From Phylloscopus collybita (Eukaryota > Chordata > Aves > Passeriformes > Phylloscopidae), in NCBI GenBank assembly GCA_027886175.1, contig JAJNNQ010000003.1:27011501-27075500 (forward strand): a stretch of 64,000 nucleotides of DNA, read 5' to 3'. The notes beneath the pieces are model-generated. The model was not told the DNA's origin. It searched no databases and saw only the letters and a list, made by a program, of their open reading frames with translations. Made by a program: the position numbers and the translations under genes. Numbering within the stretch: the first letter of the stretch is position 1; each line of letters starts with the position of its first letter. Positions 1-9,890 of this stretch are shown one piece after another.

Positions 1-1432
1 TCAGTGATTGCACAGATCCTAGCAGGGCTGTGGGCAGAGCTGAGGGCTCTACACGATGCTGGTGCTGTTGTGATTTATTCATGCGCACAATTTATTTGCT
101 TGAAATTGGTACCAGGCAGCAGCTGGAGTCCCTGCTGCAGCAGCAGAGATCTCCCAAAGCCTCCCGGGCTGGGCAGGGGGTGTGAGTCAGTGCCCACTCC
201 TGCCAGGACAGAGCTTATCCTGCAGCTCTGAGTTTCCATTGCAGGAAAGTTCATTAATGAAAGCGCTCGGAAAAAAGAATTCTGCTCCGTGTACTCCTGC
301 TCGCCTTGCTTTCTGGAGAACTTCCCTTTTCAGTCTGTGCTGCTTATCGTGATCTCCAGTCAGAGATCTAATAATTATACTGGAATTAATTGCCTCCAGT
401 CTTACAAATCCTGAAATAGCATTGTGTAAAAGTGGGGCTATCATATTTTCTGGAAATGTAATAAACAGAAGATATGTCTTAGCTATTTGAACAGTGGCTG
501 GACAGAGATTTACCACCTCACTAGCTCCAGAGATCAGTTTTGTTCACTGACTAAACCAGAAGTTTAAGAATGGATTTTTAACTTTTTTTTTTTTCAGCTC
601 TTAGAAATTAATTTCTATTTCTAGAGTTCCTCTTTAAATTTTATTTTGCCTTGACTTAAATAAATGCTTTTGGCTGACCCCAAATGAAATCTTGATTAAA
701 TTTTGTTGGTTTTCCCAGTCTATTGAATTATCTGAAGTAACATTTTGGATTTCTAAATAAAAATGTCGTTTGAAATAAGAAATGTAAACTTCATTTAAAT
801 ACCGCAGAAGTTGTTTTGGTGTTTACCTTTAAAAAAAAAAATAGATTCACTTATTCTGCAGAAGCTTTGAATTTAGTAAAGGATTTTAGAACTTGCCTTT
901 CTGGTGAATAACAACAGAGAGCTGCAAAGCATCACCCAGCTCCAGTTATAGCACTGCCCACGAACAGGGAAGAAACCCCAGACACCTCCAGAAGTGCAGG
1001 AAAAGCACTGAGGAGGAAGTGAGACTGATTATTGAATTTGCATGGGGGATAATTTGCTATATTAGGTTTGGGTTTATTTGGTTTTTTTTCCTGTTCTTCC
1101 AATGTGTTAGGTTCTGTTCTTCTGAATGAAAGGGACAGCTCAGAAAGCCAAGGCTTGGAAAGAAAAGCAAAGTCCTCGTGTCCGCGGCTGCCAGGAGCCT
1201 CCCGGAGGTTGTCCCCAGAGTGTCCCCGAGGATATCAGCCCAGCCAAGGAAGTTACAAGCACTTACATCAACCACGAGTTTGCCCCCCTCCCTGCGCTGC
1301 GTCCCGCATCCTCCAGAGCCGCTGCTGACACGGGGCGGGGATGTGACAGCGGCACTGTCCCCTCCCCTGCCCTGCCCTCCTGCCATCAGCAGGGACATCG
1401 CAGCGCCCTGAGCCCGCCGGGGACACAGCCAG
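1..1432. other. Unique non-coding sequence, no gene seen
   Basis: No exon-like structure, tRNA or repeat family is recognised here. The first 1,050 bases are AT-rich with short T and A runs (near 586 and 831). GC content rises sharply after about 1,170, leading into the minisatellite. Short open frames on both strands overlap each other and resemble nothing known to me. Confidence 0.6.
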
Positions 1433-1850
1433 GGGACACCGGGTGCCGGCAGTGCCAGCTCTCTGCAGGGCTGGACACCCCTGCACAGCCAGGGGACACT
1501 GGGTGCCGGCAGTGCCAGCTCTCTGCAGGGCTGTCAGGGGACACTGGGTGCTGGCAGTGCCAGCTCTCTGCAGGGCTGGACACCCCTGCACAGCCAGGGG
1601 ACACCGGGTGCCGGCAGTGCCAGCTCTCTGCAGGGCTGTCAGGGGACACTGGGTGCCCGCAGTGCCAGCTCTCTGCAGGGCTGTCAGGGGACACCGGGTG
1701 CCGGCAGTGCCAGCTCTCTGCAGGGCTGTACACCCCTGCACAGCCAGGGGACACCGGGTGCCGGCAGTGCCAGCTCTCTGCAGGGCTGTCAGGGGACACT
1801 GGGTGCCGGCAGTGCCAGCTCTCTGCAGGGCTGGACACCCCTGCACAGCC
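1433..1850. repeat. GC-rich minisatellite, mixed 45-bp and 60-bp units (8 copies)
   Basis: Eight tandem units begin at 1433, 1493, 1538, 1598, 1643, 1688, 1748 and 1793. Each starts with GGGACAC(C/T)GGGTGC and continues through CAGTGCCAGCTCTCTGCAGG. Short units (45 bp) end in CTGTCAG. Long units (60 bp) carry an extra segment ending CCCTGCACAGCCAG. The order is long-short-long-short-short-long-short-long, so there is partial higher-order alternation. Units differ by only a few substitutions, which suggests recent homogenisation. Both unit lengths are multiples of three, so the reading frame never shifts and long periodic open frames appear on both strands. I read these as by-products, not a gene. 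Confidence 0.95.
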
Positions 1851-2020
1851 CCTCCGAGGGCTCAGCAGCACCGGCCCGGCCCCGGCAGTTTGTCTTTTGC
1901 AGGTTGTGAGGTGTCCGTGCAGCCCGGCTTCCTAAACAGCAGCGGCCAAAATTACGCCCCCTGCTCTTCCCTCTCCCTCGGCACAGGCTGTCCTCACCTC
2001 GGGACACACGGGGATGTGAG

Positions 2021-2144
2021 CTTTGCCACTTCACAGCCCCAGACCCTACCCCAGCAGGTAGAGCTGAGCTGGAAAATAAAACGCTGGGGAATCAGACCTG
2101 AAGGAGCACCTTTCCCAAACGCTGCCCGGACAGCCTGGTCAGAG
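2021..2144 (+). repeat. Direct repeat A, left copy (124 bp)
   Basis: This copy matches 4153-4276 over 124 bp with no length change and only about four or five substitutions. The shared block runs from CTTTGCCACTTC to CAGCCTGGTCAGAG and contains an AATAAA hexamer. Similarity stops at both edges. The left copy directly abuts the large minisatellite that starts at 2145. I do not recognise the element. It could be a dispersed repeat or a relic of a local duplication. Confidence 0.9.
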
Positions 2145-3703
2145 GGATGAGCAGAGTGTGAGCAGGCAGAGGGGTGAGCAGAGTGTGAGCAGGCAGGGAG
2201 TGAGCAGTGTGTGAGCAGGCAGGGAGTGAGCAGAGTGTGAGCAGGCAGGGAATGAGCAGAGTGTGAGCAGGGAGAGGGATGAGCAGAGTGTGAGCAGGCA
2301 GGGAATGAGCAGAGTGTGAGCAGGGAGAGGGATGAGCAGAGTGTGAGCAGGCAGGGAATGAGCAGAGTGTGAGCAGGGAGAGGAGTGAGCAGAGTGTGAG
2401 CAGGCAGGGAGTGAGCAGAGTGTGAGCAGGCAGAGGAACGAGCAGAGTGTGAGCAGGGAGAGGAGTGAGCAGAGTGTGAGCAGGCAGGGAGTGAGCAGAG
2501 TGTGAACAGGCAGGGGAGTGAGCAGAGTGTGAACAGGCAGGGAATGAGCAGAGTGTGAGCAGGCAGGGGAGTGAGCAGAGTGTGAGCAGGCAGAGGGATG
2601 AGCAGAGTGTGAGCAGGCAGGGGAATGAGCAGAGTGTGAGCAGGCAGGGAATGAGCAGAGTGTGAGCAGGCAGAGGGATGAGCAGAGTGTGAGCAGGCAG
2701 GGAATGAGCAGTGTGTGAGCAGGCAGGGAATGAGCAGAGTGTGAGCAGGCAGGGAATGAGCAGAGTGTGAGCAGGCAGGGAGTGAGCAGTGTGTGAGCAG
2801 GCAGGGAATGAGCAGTGTGTGAGCAGGCAGAGGGATGAGCAGAGTGTGAGCAGGCAGGGAATGAGCAGTGTGTGAGCAGGCAGAGGGATGAGCAGAGTGT
2901 GAGCAGGCAGGGAATGAGCAGAGTGTGAGCAGGCAGAGGGATGAGCAGAGTGTGAGCAGGCAGGGGAGTGAGCAGAGTGTGAGCAGGCAGAGGGATGAGC
3001 AGAGTGTGAGCAGGCAGGGGAGTGAGCAGAGTGTGAGCAGGCAGAGGGATGAGCAGAGTGTGAGCAGGCAGAGGAACGAGCAGGATGCTGAGCAGGCAGA
3101 GGAACGAGCAGAGTGTGAGCAGGCAGGGGAACGAGCAGGATGCTGAGCAGGCAGAGGAACGAGCAGAGTGTGAGCAGGCAGAGGGATGAGCAGAGTGTGA
3201 GCAGGCAGGGGAATGAGCAGAGTGTGAGCAGGCAGGGAATGAGCAGAGTGTGAGCAGGCAGGGGAGTGAGCAGAGTGTGAACAGGCAGGGAATGAGCAGA
3301 GTGTGAGCAGGCAGGGGAGTGAGCAGAGTGTGAGCAGGCAGGGAATGAGCAGAGTGTGAGCAGGCAGGGAGTGAGCAGTGTGTGAGCAGGCAGAGGGATG
3401 AGCAGAGTGTGAGCAGGCAGGGAATGAGCAGTGTGTGAGCAGGCAGAGGGATGAGCAGAGTGTGAGCAGGCAGGGAATGAGCAGTGTGTGAGCAGGCAGA
3501 GGGATGAGCAGAGTGTGAGCAGGCAGAGGGATGAGCAGAGTGTGAGCAGGCAGGGAATGAGCAGAGTGTGAGCAGGCAGGGGAGTGAGCAGAACAGTGAG
3601 CAGGCAGGGAATGAGCAGAGTGTGAGCAGGCAGGGGAGTGAGCAGAGTGTGAGCAGGCAGGGGAACGAGCAGGATGCTGAACAGGCAGAGGAACGAGCAG
3701 GAT
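2145..3703. repeat. Large minisatellite, about 26-27 bp unit, roughly 60 copies
   Basis: About 1.56 kb of near-continuous repeats are built on GAGCAGAGTGTGAGCAGG followed by CAGGGAAT, CAGAGGGAT or CAGGGGAGT. The number of G residues and the spacer vary, giving 26- and 27-bp units. Variants include GTGTGTGAGCAGG and, near 3074-3160 and 3668-3703, units with GAGCAGGATGCTGAGCAGG. The reverse strand contains no stop codon in the repeat, so all three minus frames stay open for about 1.6 kb and encode monotonous Pro/Ala/His/Leu/Cys-rich peptides. That is a repeat artefact. The array sits between the two copies of direct repeat A. Confidence 0.97.
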
Positions 3704-4152
3704 GCTGCTCCCAGCACGGAGCCCGTGCCGGCTCCTGCTGCCGCCCGTCCATCCCCATGCACGGGGCACATCCCAGCCCTGCTGCTGGAAGGGAGCTTGG
3801 CAGAGTGTCGTGTTACCCCGGCATCAGGGCTTGGATGCTCTTTTCCGCTAGCAGCTAGCGCCTAGAGCCCTGGAGGGGGCCAGCAGCATCTCACCCCTGA
3901 GAAGCCGGGCTGCAGCATCCCGCAGCCGAGGGCAGGAGCAGCACAGATCCCTCCGGGAGCCCCTGGCCGGCCCGGGCACAGCGCTGGAGTCTCGGGTTGC
4001 AGCCGCTCAGGGCAGAGCCGGGGCTCTGCCGATCGCTGGTGAGACAGAGAGCCCCCAGCCCCGGGGCTGTGGCAGGATGGGCACAGCAGCGAGGGGTCTG
4101 GAGCGGGTCCGGCGGGCTCAGGAGGATTTCACAGCTCCTTCCGTGTGTCTGA
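3704..4152. promoter_or_regulatory. GC-rich, moderately CpG-rich block
   Basis: Between the minisatellite and the second copy of repeat A lies GC-rich unique sequence with frequent CpG. I count about 31 CpG by eye over 3661-4200. A perfect 15-bp palindrome sits at 3846-3860. There is no recognisable exon, start codon context or splice pair. It could be a weak CpG island or simply GC-rich flank of the minisatellite. A regulatory role is inference only. Confidence 0.25.
3846..3860. repeat. Perfect palindrome CGCTAGC-A-GCTAGCG
   Basis: A 7-bp inverted repeat with a single central base, CGCTAGCAGCTAGCG, lies within the GC-rich block. It contains two CTAG tetramers and could be a binding site or a chance palindrome. 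Confidence 0.6.
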
Positions 4153-4276
4153 CTTTGCCACTTCCCAGCCCCAGACCTTACCCCGGCAGGCAGAGCTGAG
4201 CTGGAAAATAAAACGCTGGGGAATCAGACCTGAAGGAGCACCTTTCCCAGACGCTGCCCGGACAGCCTGGTCAGAG
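4153..4276 (+). repeat. Direct repeat A, right copy (124 bp)
   Basis: This is the second copy of the block at 2021-2144, in the same orientation 2,132 bp downstream and about 96 percent identical by eye. Neither flank is shared. A 111-codon open frame runs through it (4145-4480). Its first third is the same peptide that the other copy would encode, but I see no family match and no splice context. Confidence 0.9.
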
Positions 4277-6339
4277 CCCCCAGGCCAGGAGAGCCCCGGG
4301 AGGGAGGGCTGGGAGCACCTCAGGGTGTCCCCAGAGAAGTGGCAGGAGCTGTGTGACACACAGGTGACCCTGCAGGCACCTGCTGCCCCTGCCAGCCACC
4401 CCTGGCATCCAGGAACACGCTGGGAATATTCCCAGCCCACAGTACCCAAGCTGAGGAAACAGAAAATGATGAGTGCCTAGATATTCAGAAAAGCCAATAT
4501 TAACACAGATTTGGGTTGTATTAGATGTAAGTAGGACTTTTAAAAAGTTTTTTGTTGTTGTTGTTGCTGGTTTTAATTCCAGGTACTGGAAAGAAGGAGA
4601 TGAAATAGTGTCTAAACTTGGGGAATATTTCCCCTAAGTGCAAAGATTAAAGCAGAAATGAGTGGTGGTCTGTACTGCAACCTGAACCCCACTTAATAAA
4701 CCAAAATATTCACTTACTTGAACATTTAATGAAGGTTAAATATAACCATTAAAGCATGAAAACAATTTCAAAAGTTTCCAAGAGCCTCTTAAGCTGCACC
4801 CCCCAACCCCACTCTCCTCAGATTTTGGAGCAGTGATGAGTGATATTTCTTAGCTGCTTCAGCTATTCCTGAATCTCTTACTAGGGGTGCAGGAAGGATT
4901 TTTTTCTGCAGTTCTCCTGCCTCATTAATGACTCTCAAGCTGGGGTTTTTCTAGCATGAACTGAGATGAACATTCTCCCTGGAGCCCATACAGGTGTCAT
5001 TTGTATGAGCCTTCAGTGGTTTTACACAAATGACTGCCCCAGGATTTTTAACAAAAGCAGCCAAATGGTCTCCTTCCTTTAATATATTATTTAAGCAATA
5101 ACCTCACTCTAGCCTCAGGCTTCCAATGCAATAATTAGAACCAAACGAGCATTTTTCCACAGAGATGCAAATGCTGTATTTAAATACAATAGCAGTGTGT
5201 AAGTAATTCTAATTCAGAGGAGAAGTAACTGAAGTAGCTGAAGAGAGCACTGAGGATATGTTAAAGACTTATCCCCTTTAAGGTTAGTCAGAAGGTGAGA
5301 CTGCCATTTATTAGGGTTAATGACAGAAGCAGTGTAGGAACAACTGCTCACAACAGCATTTGCAACGCTCACAGAACTGAAAGAGAAAAGGAAAAGAATC
5401 AGACTTGGGATGACACTGAAATATAATCTGGACAGGGCTGCCCAGTCTGTAACAGAAAAAACTTCATTACCATGGGCAAACATCATTTTATCACTCAGAT
5501 TGACAGTGACACTCTTCCCTCCCCTCACAGCTGACAATTTTTCCTCCCCATGTAAAATTTCAGTACAACACAGTTTCCAGGGGGAAACTGGGGCTGAGAC
5601 AATTCCTTGTGAAGGAATTTCCTACCCATTGTGCACTCACACAGGGTAAAGAGCAGCAGAGAGTTGTAGAGAAATAAGGAACCTGCTCCAAGGTACAAGT
5701 TCTATTTCAGCAATTGGTTGTGTTTTATACAACAGGGTACCCTGCCAGGCAAGGCAGGCACCCCTGGGTGCTCACACCAAGCAGTTTTCCATGCATGGAA
5801 AGGAAACCCTGAGTGGCCCCAGCAGCAGAAACAAGACTGACTTGACTCACCTGACCTGCCTGGAGAGTCAGTCTGGCAGTTTCTGGCTGAGCCATTTCCT
5901 GATGTTAGCCATTGCTACAGCCTTACCAAAGCCAGCAGCTGTTTTAATCTATTTTAGCTACTCAAAGTTAACAACCCCCCTTTTAAAACAGCAACTGATT
6001 TGTATTAAGCTCCAGTCCTTTGAATCCCTTTAGCGAGACATCCAAACCACCTTTCCCCTAATGAGGACAAGATCTGTGTGTCTGGCTCCAGGCACAGCAA
6101 TCTCCTGGGCTTGGCTGGGGACAGTGGGCACCAAACACAAGTAACAGGCACCAGAGGGGTTTCTCCTTAGGGAGAGGCTCCTGCAGCCAGCTTCCCTGCC
6201 TTGCTAACTGGGAGCAGGGAGCTGCCTTCCCCGGGCACAAGGAGGAAGGTGCTGGAGGCTGCCTGGCGTGGGCATTCACCAGCAAAGCCACAGGCAGCAG
6301 GGAGATAAATACATACAGATAAATACCAGGCAAGGGGGC
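4277..6339. other. Unique non-coding sequence
   Basis: Mostly AT-rich single-copy-looking DNA with no gene signal. Short simple tracts occur, such as a GTT run near 4552. An ATGCAAAT octamer (POU-type motif) is present at 5165-5172. Open frames are all below about 110 codons, overlap on both strands, and are not recognisable. Confidence 0.5.
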
Positions 6340-6498
6340 CCTTCGGAACTTTAGGAAGGGAGCAAAGCAGTGAGCAGTCAGTAAAAATAATGCTGGAAGC
6401 AAGCACTGAGGATGACTCTGTGATCTCCCTCCCTGCTCTGCTCCCAAGCATCAGCAAGGGCTTTGCTAGGAAGTGGTTCCCAAATGCTTTTTGCCTGC
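6340..6498. repeat. Direct repeat B, left copy (about 159 bp)
   Basis: This copy matches 7734-7892 at roughly 92 percent by eye, from CTTCGGAACTTTAGGAAGGG through GCTTTTTGCCTGC. On the minus strand both copies read through with a similar peptide, which simply reflects sequence identity. Flanks are not shared. The family is not recognised. It may be a fragment of a dispersed element, possibly an LTR or DNA transposon piece. Confidence 0.88.
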
Positions 6499-7733
6499 CA
6501 CGTTAATTTTAATCAAACTTCCTTTTGCTCTGCTGAGGCCTGAAAAGAATCTGTCTGGTGGTGCCTTGTCCCTGGCCCTGCCACAGCGAGCACTGGATGG
6601 AAAATGCCTCCTGTGAGAACTGAAGGGCATCCATCACCTCTGGGGATCCCTGGGGAGATTTCACCAGCACAGGCTTTAAAGCAGGGCTGGTCTCAGCAGC
6701 ACAGGACTGTGAACTTGCTTTAAATCAGTTCTTCCAATCATCCTGTTCTCCATGGGTGTTTAACCTTACTTCTACTTGAACAGTACACTCTGTCCTTACC
6801 ACTGCTTAACATACACCTACTCCAAAATGATTCCTAAGAACCAGGAGTTGATGGGAATATTACAGAAAAACACACACAAATCAATGTACCAATCTGTTTT
6901 ATTTGCATGGATAGACATTTCTTATTTTGTATTTTCCAGGCAGCGGAGGAATTTTATTTCCCATAAAATTGTCAAGCTTTTATTTTATTCCTGTTACCCC
7001 TTCAATAAAAAGCCAGCCAACATGGATAATGTGTGTGGGGCCTTCCTCCTATTTGTTTTTGGTGGCCAACCTTTTTTACTTTAGGAGGGTTAGAGAAATA
7101 ATTATTGAACCCTCTTTGGGTAACAGCCAGAGGTTGTTTTCCTTGGGCTGCTGCAGATTGTTCCAAGGCAAGGCTGAAACCCGAGGCTTTCACATGGCAT
7201 TTGAGAGGTGGGTGGTGAGTCAGAAAGGCAGCAAGGCACAGGAAGGCTGCTCCAGGTGGCAGAAGAACGGGGTCAGAGAGAAGGCCACTTGTGGCTGAGC
7301 AGGGCAGAGCAGAGAGGGGAGGTTACTCAGCAAGGCCATGGCTCTCCCACGAAATCCTGGGGAGAGGCCTAAAAATAAGCAGGGCAGTTTGGGATTGCAT
7401 CAGGGAGCTGTTTGAAGCTGGGGGCTCTGATGCTGTGCTTCTTGTCCAGGAGGGAAAATCCCTCTGGCACTGGGACTGCAGAGGGAGCAGCAGCAGCAGC
7501 AGCAGCAGCACAGAGCTGGAAGGTGACAGCCAGGAGAGAAGGGCAGGGCTGGGCTGGGAGGGAGCAGCAGCTGGTGCTCAGTGCCTTGCCTTTCAGCACA
7601 CACAGCAAAAAACCCCCAAACAGAAGGGAAAACAGCACAGTTGGGATGGAGGGTCAAAACCTGCACTGACATCAGGGAGAGCAATGGTGAGGGGGAGCCA
7701 GGGAGAAGGGAAAATGGGAGGAAGATCCCAGCC
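6499..7733. other. Unique sequence between the B repeats
   Basis: No gene is supported. The stretch includes an AT-rich part to about 7,090 and a GC-richer part with a short CAG run at 7488-7510. Overlapping open frames at 7291-7778 include poly-Ser or poly-Ala translations of the CAG run and are not convincing exons. Confidence 0.5.
7488..7510. repeat. Short (CAG)n run, about 7.7 copies
   Basis: A pure CAG trinucleotide microsatellite sits in an otherwise unremarkable GC-rich context. It is not inside a supported exon. Confidence 0.85.
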
Positions 7734-7892
7734 CCTTCAGAACTTCAGGAAGGGAGCAAAGCAGTGAGTAGTCAGTAAAAACCATGCTGGAAGCAAACAC
7801 TGAGGATGACTCTGTGATCTCCCTCCCTGCTCTGCTCCCAGGCATCAGCAAGGGCTTTGCTAGGAAGTGGTTCCCAAATGCTTTTTGCCTGC
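7734..7892. repeat. Direct repeat B, right copy (about 159 bp)
   Basis: This is the second copy of the 6340-6498 block, in the same orientation 1,394 bp downstream, with about ten substitutions. Similarity begins at the CCTTC(G/A)GAACTT motif and ends abruptly after TTTTTGCCTGC. Confidence 0.88.
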
Positions 7893-9514
7893 AAGGGAAG
7901 GCAGCAGGGCTGTGGTCTGGCCACATCAGTGGGCAATGAACACATTTATGTACTGTCTGCTTAGGTTTGTGAAGGGCCACACCTACAGGCACTGCTGTAA
8001 GTGATGCATTTCACACACTGAGGTGCTTGTGTGGCCCCCAAAGATCTGACAAATGCTCAATAAAAGCAATGAGAACAGACCTAATGGCTTGGGGATTTTT
8101 TTTTTTTTTTAAATACATGACGTTAAAAAGCCATGAAATAATATCAAGGGACTCAAATGTTCACAAGTATGGGAAAACCAAAAGCATTTTTCTGCTGGAA
8201 GGACCATTCTGAGAGTGTTTTATTGGGCATCACCAGAAATATCATATGAAACAGAAGCTGATACCCCAGGAATTTCAGACATTCCACTGGACTACATAAC
8301 CAACACCAGTGGAATTAATTTATGTTTTACAGATACATTAAAAAAAATAAATCTGTTTTCTAATTTTTTTTCCCTTGAGTGACATTCAAGGTGCACTTTA
8401 GGCATGAGCATCTGCCTGAGTCTACAACCAGGGAGGGAAATTCAGTGTTTTTGTTATTCAACAGGATTAGCAGCCTAGATTCAGGTTAAAGTGATACAGG
8501 AGGGCCTTAACTAGTTCTAAATGACTTAATTCCCTGAAAACAGTATTTTTTAATGTGCTGCTAATTAAAATATTTAAGAGCTCACTGTAACAACATTTTG
8601 AAAACAAACCAGAAGAACCAATGTAAACAAGATCTCACTTTACAAACCAAACGGAATCACTTAAAATCCACTGTAATTCCATGTTCCAATGAAAATAAAT
8701 ATATATATACAGGTGTCAAGTTAAGATTGTCAAGCACACTCCCAAGATACCATCTAAGAATGAACTAAGGAGTCAAAATTAACCCCTCCTGTACTCGTTC
8801 CTGCTTTTTGGGAGAGGGAATAGAATTTCCTGTGCTGCAGGCAGCTCTGGAGCCCCTGGCAGTGCCCAGAACGCTCCAAATGGAGTTTGGAGTCACCAAG
8901 GAGTGTTTGGTGGAAGTGCACCACAAGCCTCTCTGCAGGGCTGCAGGGCACTGCTGCCCATGTCCTGTGTTTTCAGGCTTTTACTCAACATTCTTAAAAG
9001 CTGGAGATTTTCTTTGTACTATTTATCTCACATTTCGATAGAAACCTGAGTATGGCAAATACAGATTCAAGGGATATGAGACAGGACAGTGCTCAGCAGC
9101 TTGGTTCTCTTAAAAATTAGCCTTTTTTTGGCAGATTATTCTTGCTTTTCCCCACTACATTGCACTGACAATTACGTGAAGATGAAATGCTTTACAGGTT
9201 ACAGATTTTTCTCTCACAAAGTCAAACTTATTTTTCCACATGTATTAGTTTCCTTGTCCTGAGAATGTTCTAGCTGCTGCTTAACTGTGGTGTGGGCAGC
9301 CTGACAGCAAAACACTGAGAAATAATCGTTCAAGGCCAGCTGCAAGAAACAAACCTTGTGCCTCTGAACAGGCTGATCCCTCCACCTGGAAACTGTTCCT
9401 TTACAGAACCTGGGATCTCAGATCTGTGTCTCTTCCTGCACTCAGCTCCTTCAATTGAGCTAGCTAACTAACCTCAGGAGAAAGGGAGATAATCACAGTT
9501 GGTTTTTGTTGTTG
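7893..9514. other. Unique AT-rich non-coding sequence
   Basis: No coding or RNA gene is recognised. It includes a T13 run near 8098 and a short TA run near 8698. One 77-codon frame at 8808-9041 has no recognisable family. Confidence 0.5.
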
Positions 9515-9577
9515 GTTTTTTTTTTTTCTTTTTTTTTTTTTTTCTTTTTTTTCTTTTTTTCCTTTTTTTTTCTTTTA
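9515..9577. repeat. T-rich tract with regular C interruptions
   Basis: About 60 bp of T runs are broken by single C residues every 7-13 bases. This is approximately the reverse complement of the A-rich tract at 9828-9890, so the two could pair as a long imperfect foldback around a loop of about 250 bp. Confidence 0.9.
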
Positions 9578-9827
9578 ATTTACTGGTATTTCCATGTAAT
9601 TTCTGAGTCCTCAGTTTCTGAGTCAGAAGGTATGTCCTTGGCCATCAGTTGGTGGAGCACAGCTCCATGCACCCATTATCATGTCACTCCTTGTGCTCAC
9701 TGCAGATGAACCTTTCCCTGGCAGCCTCTGTACTGGACATGGTGTTGTTCTGGGAACACTTTCATCCACAGAAAAGTGATTACTGGCCTGTTATCTCCTA
9801 GGATAGCATCTTACTCTTATCCAGTGG

Positions 9828-9890
9828 AAAAAAAAAAAGGAAAAAAGAAAAAAAAGAAAAAAAAGAAAAAAAGAAAAAAAGAAAAAAAAG
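9828..9890. repeat. A-rich tract with regular G interruptions
   Basis: About 60 bp of A runs are broken by single G residues every 6-8 bases. It forms the opposite arm to the T-rich tract at 9515-9577. Confidence 0.9.

Noticed and set aside
1126..1935. 269-codon plus-strand frame with Cys-rich 15/20-residue repeats
   Set aside because: Driven by the 45/60-bp minisatellite. Other frames on both strands are also open, and there is no promoter, splice or family evidence.
1994..3771. Three overlapping minus-strand open frames of 539-591 codons
   Set aside because: All three frames of the same strand are open only because the 26-27-bp tandem unit has no stop on that strand. The predicted proteins are monotonous repeats with no domains, and the frames begin and end in the flanks by chance.
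7291..7778. Overlapping frames with poly-Ser or poly-Ala around the CAG run
   Set aside because: Length comes from the CAG run and GC-rich context. Several frames on both strands are equally open and none has exon signals.
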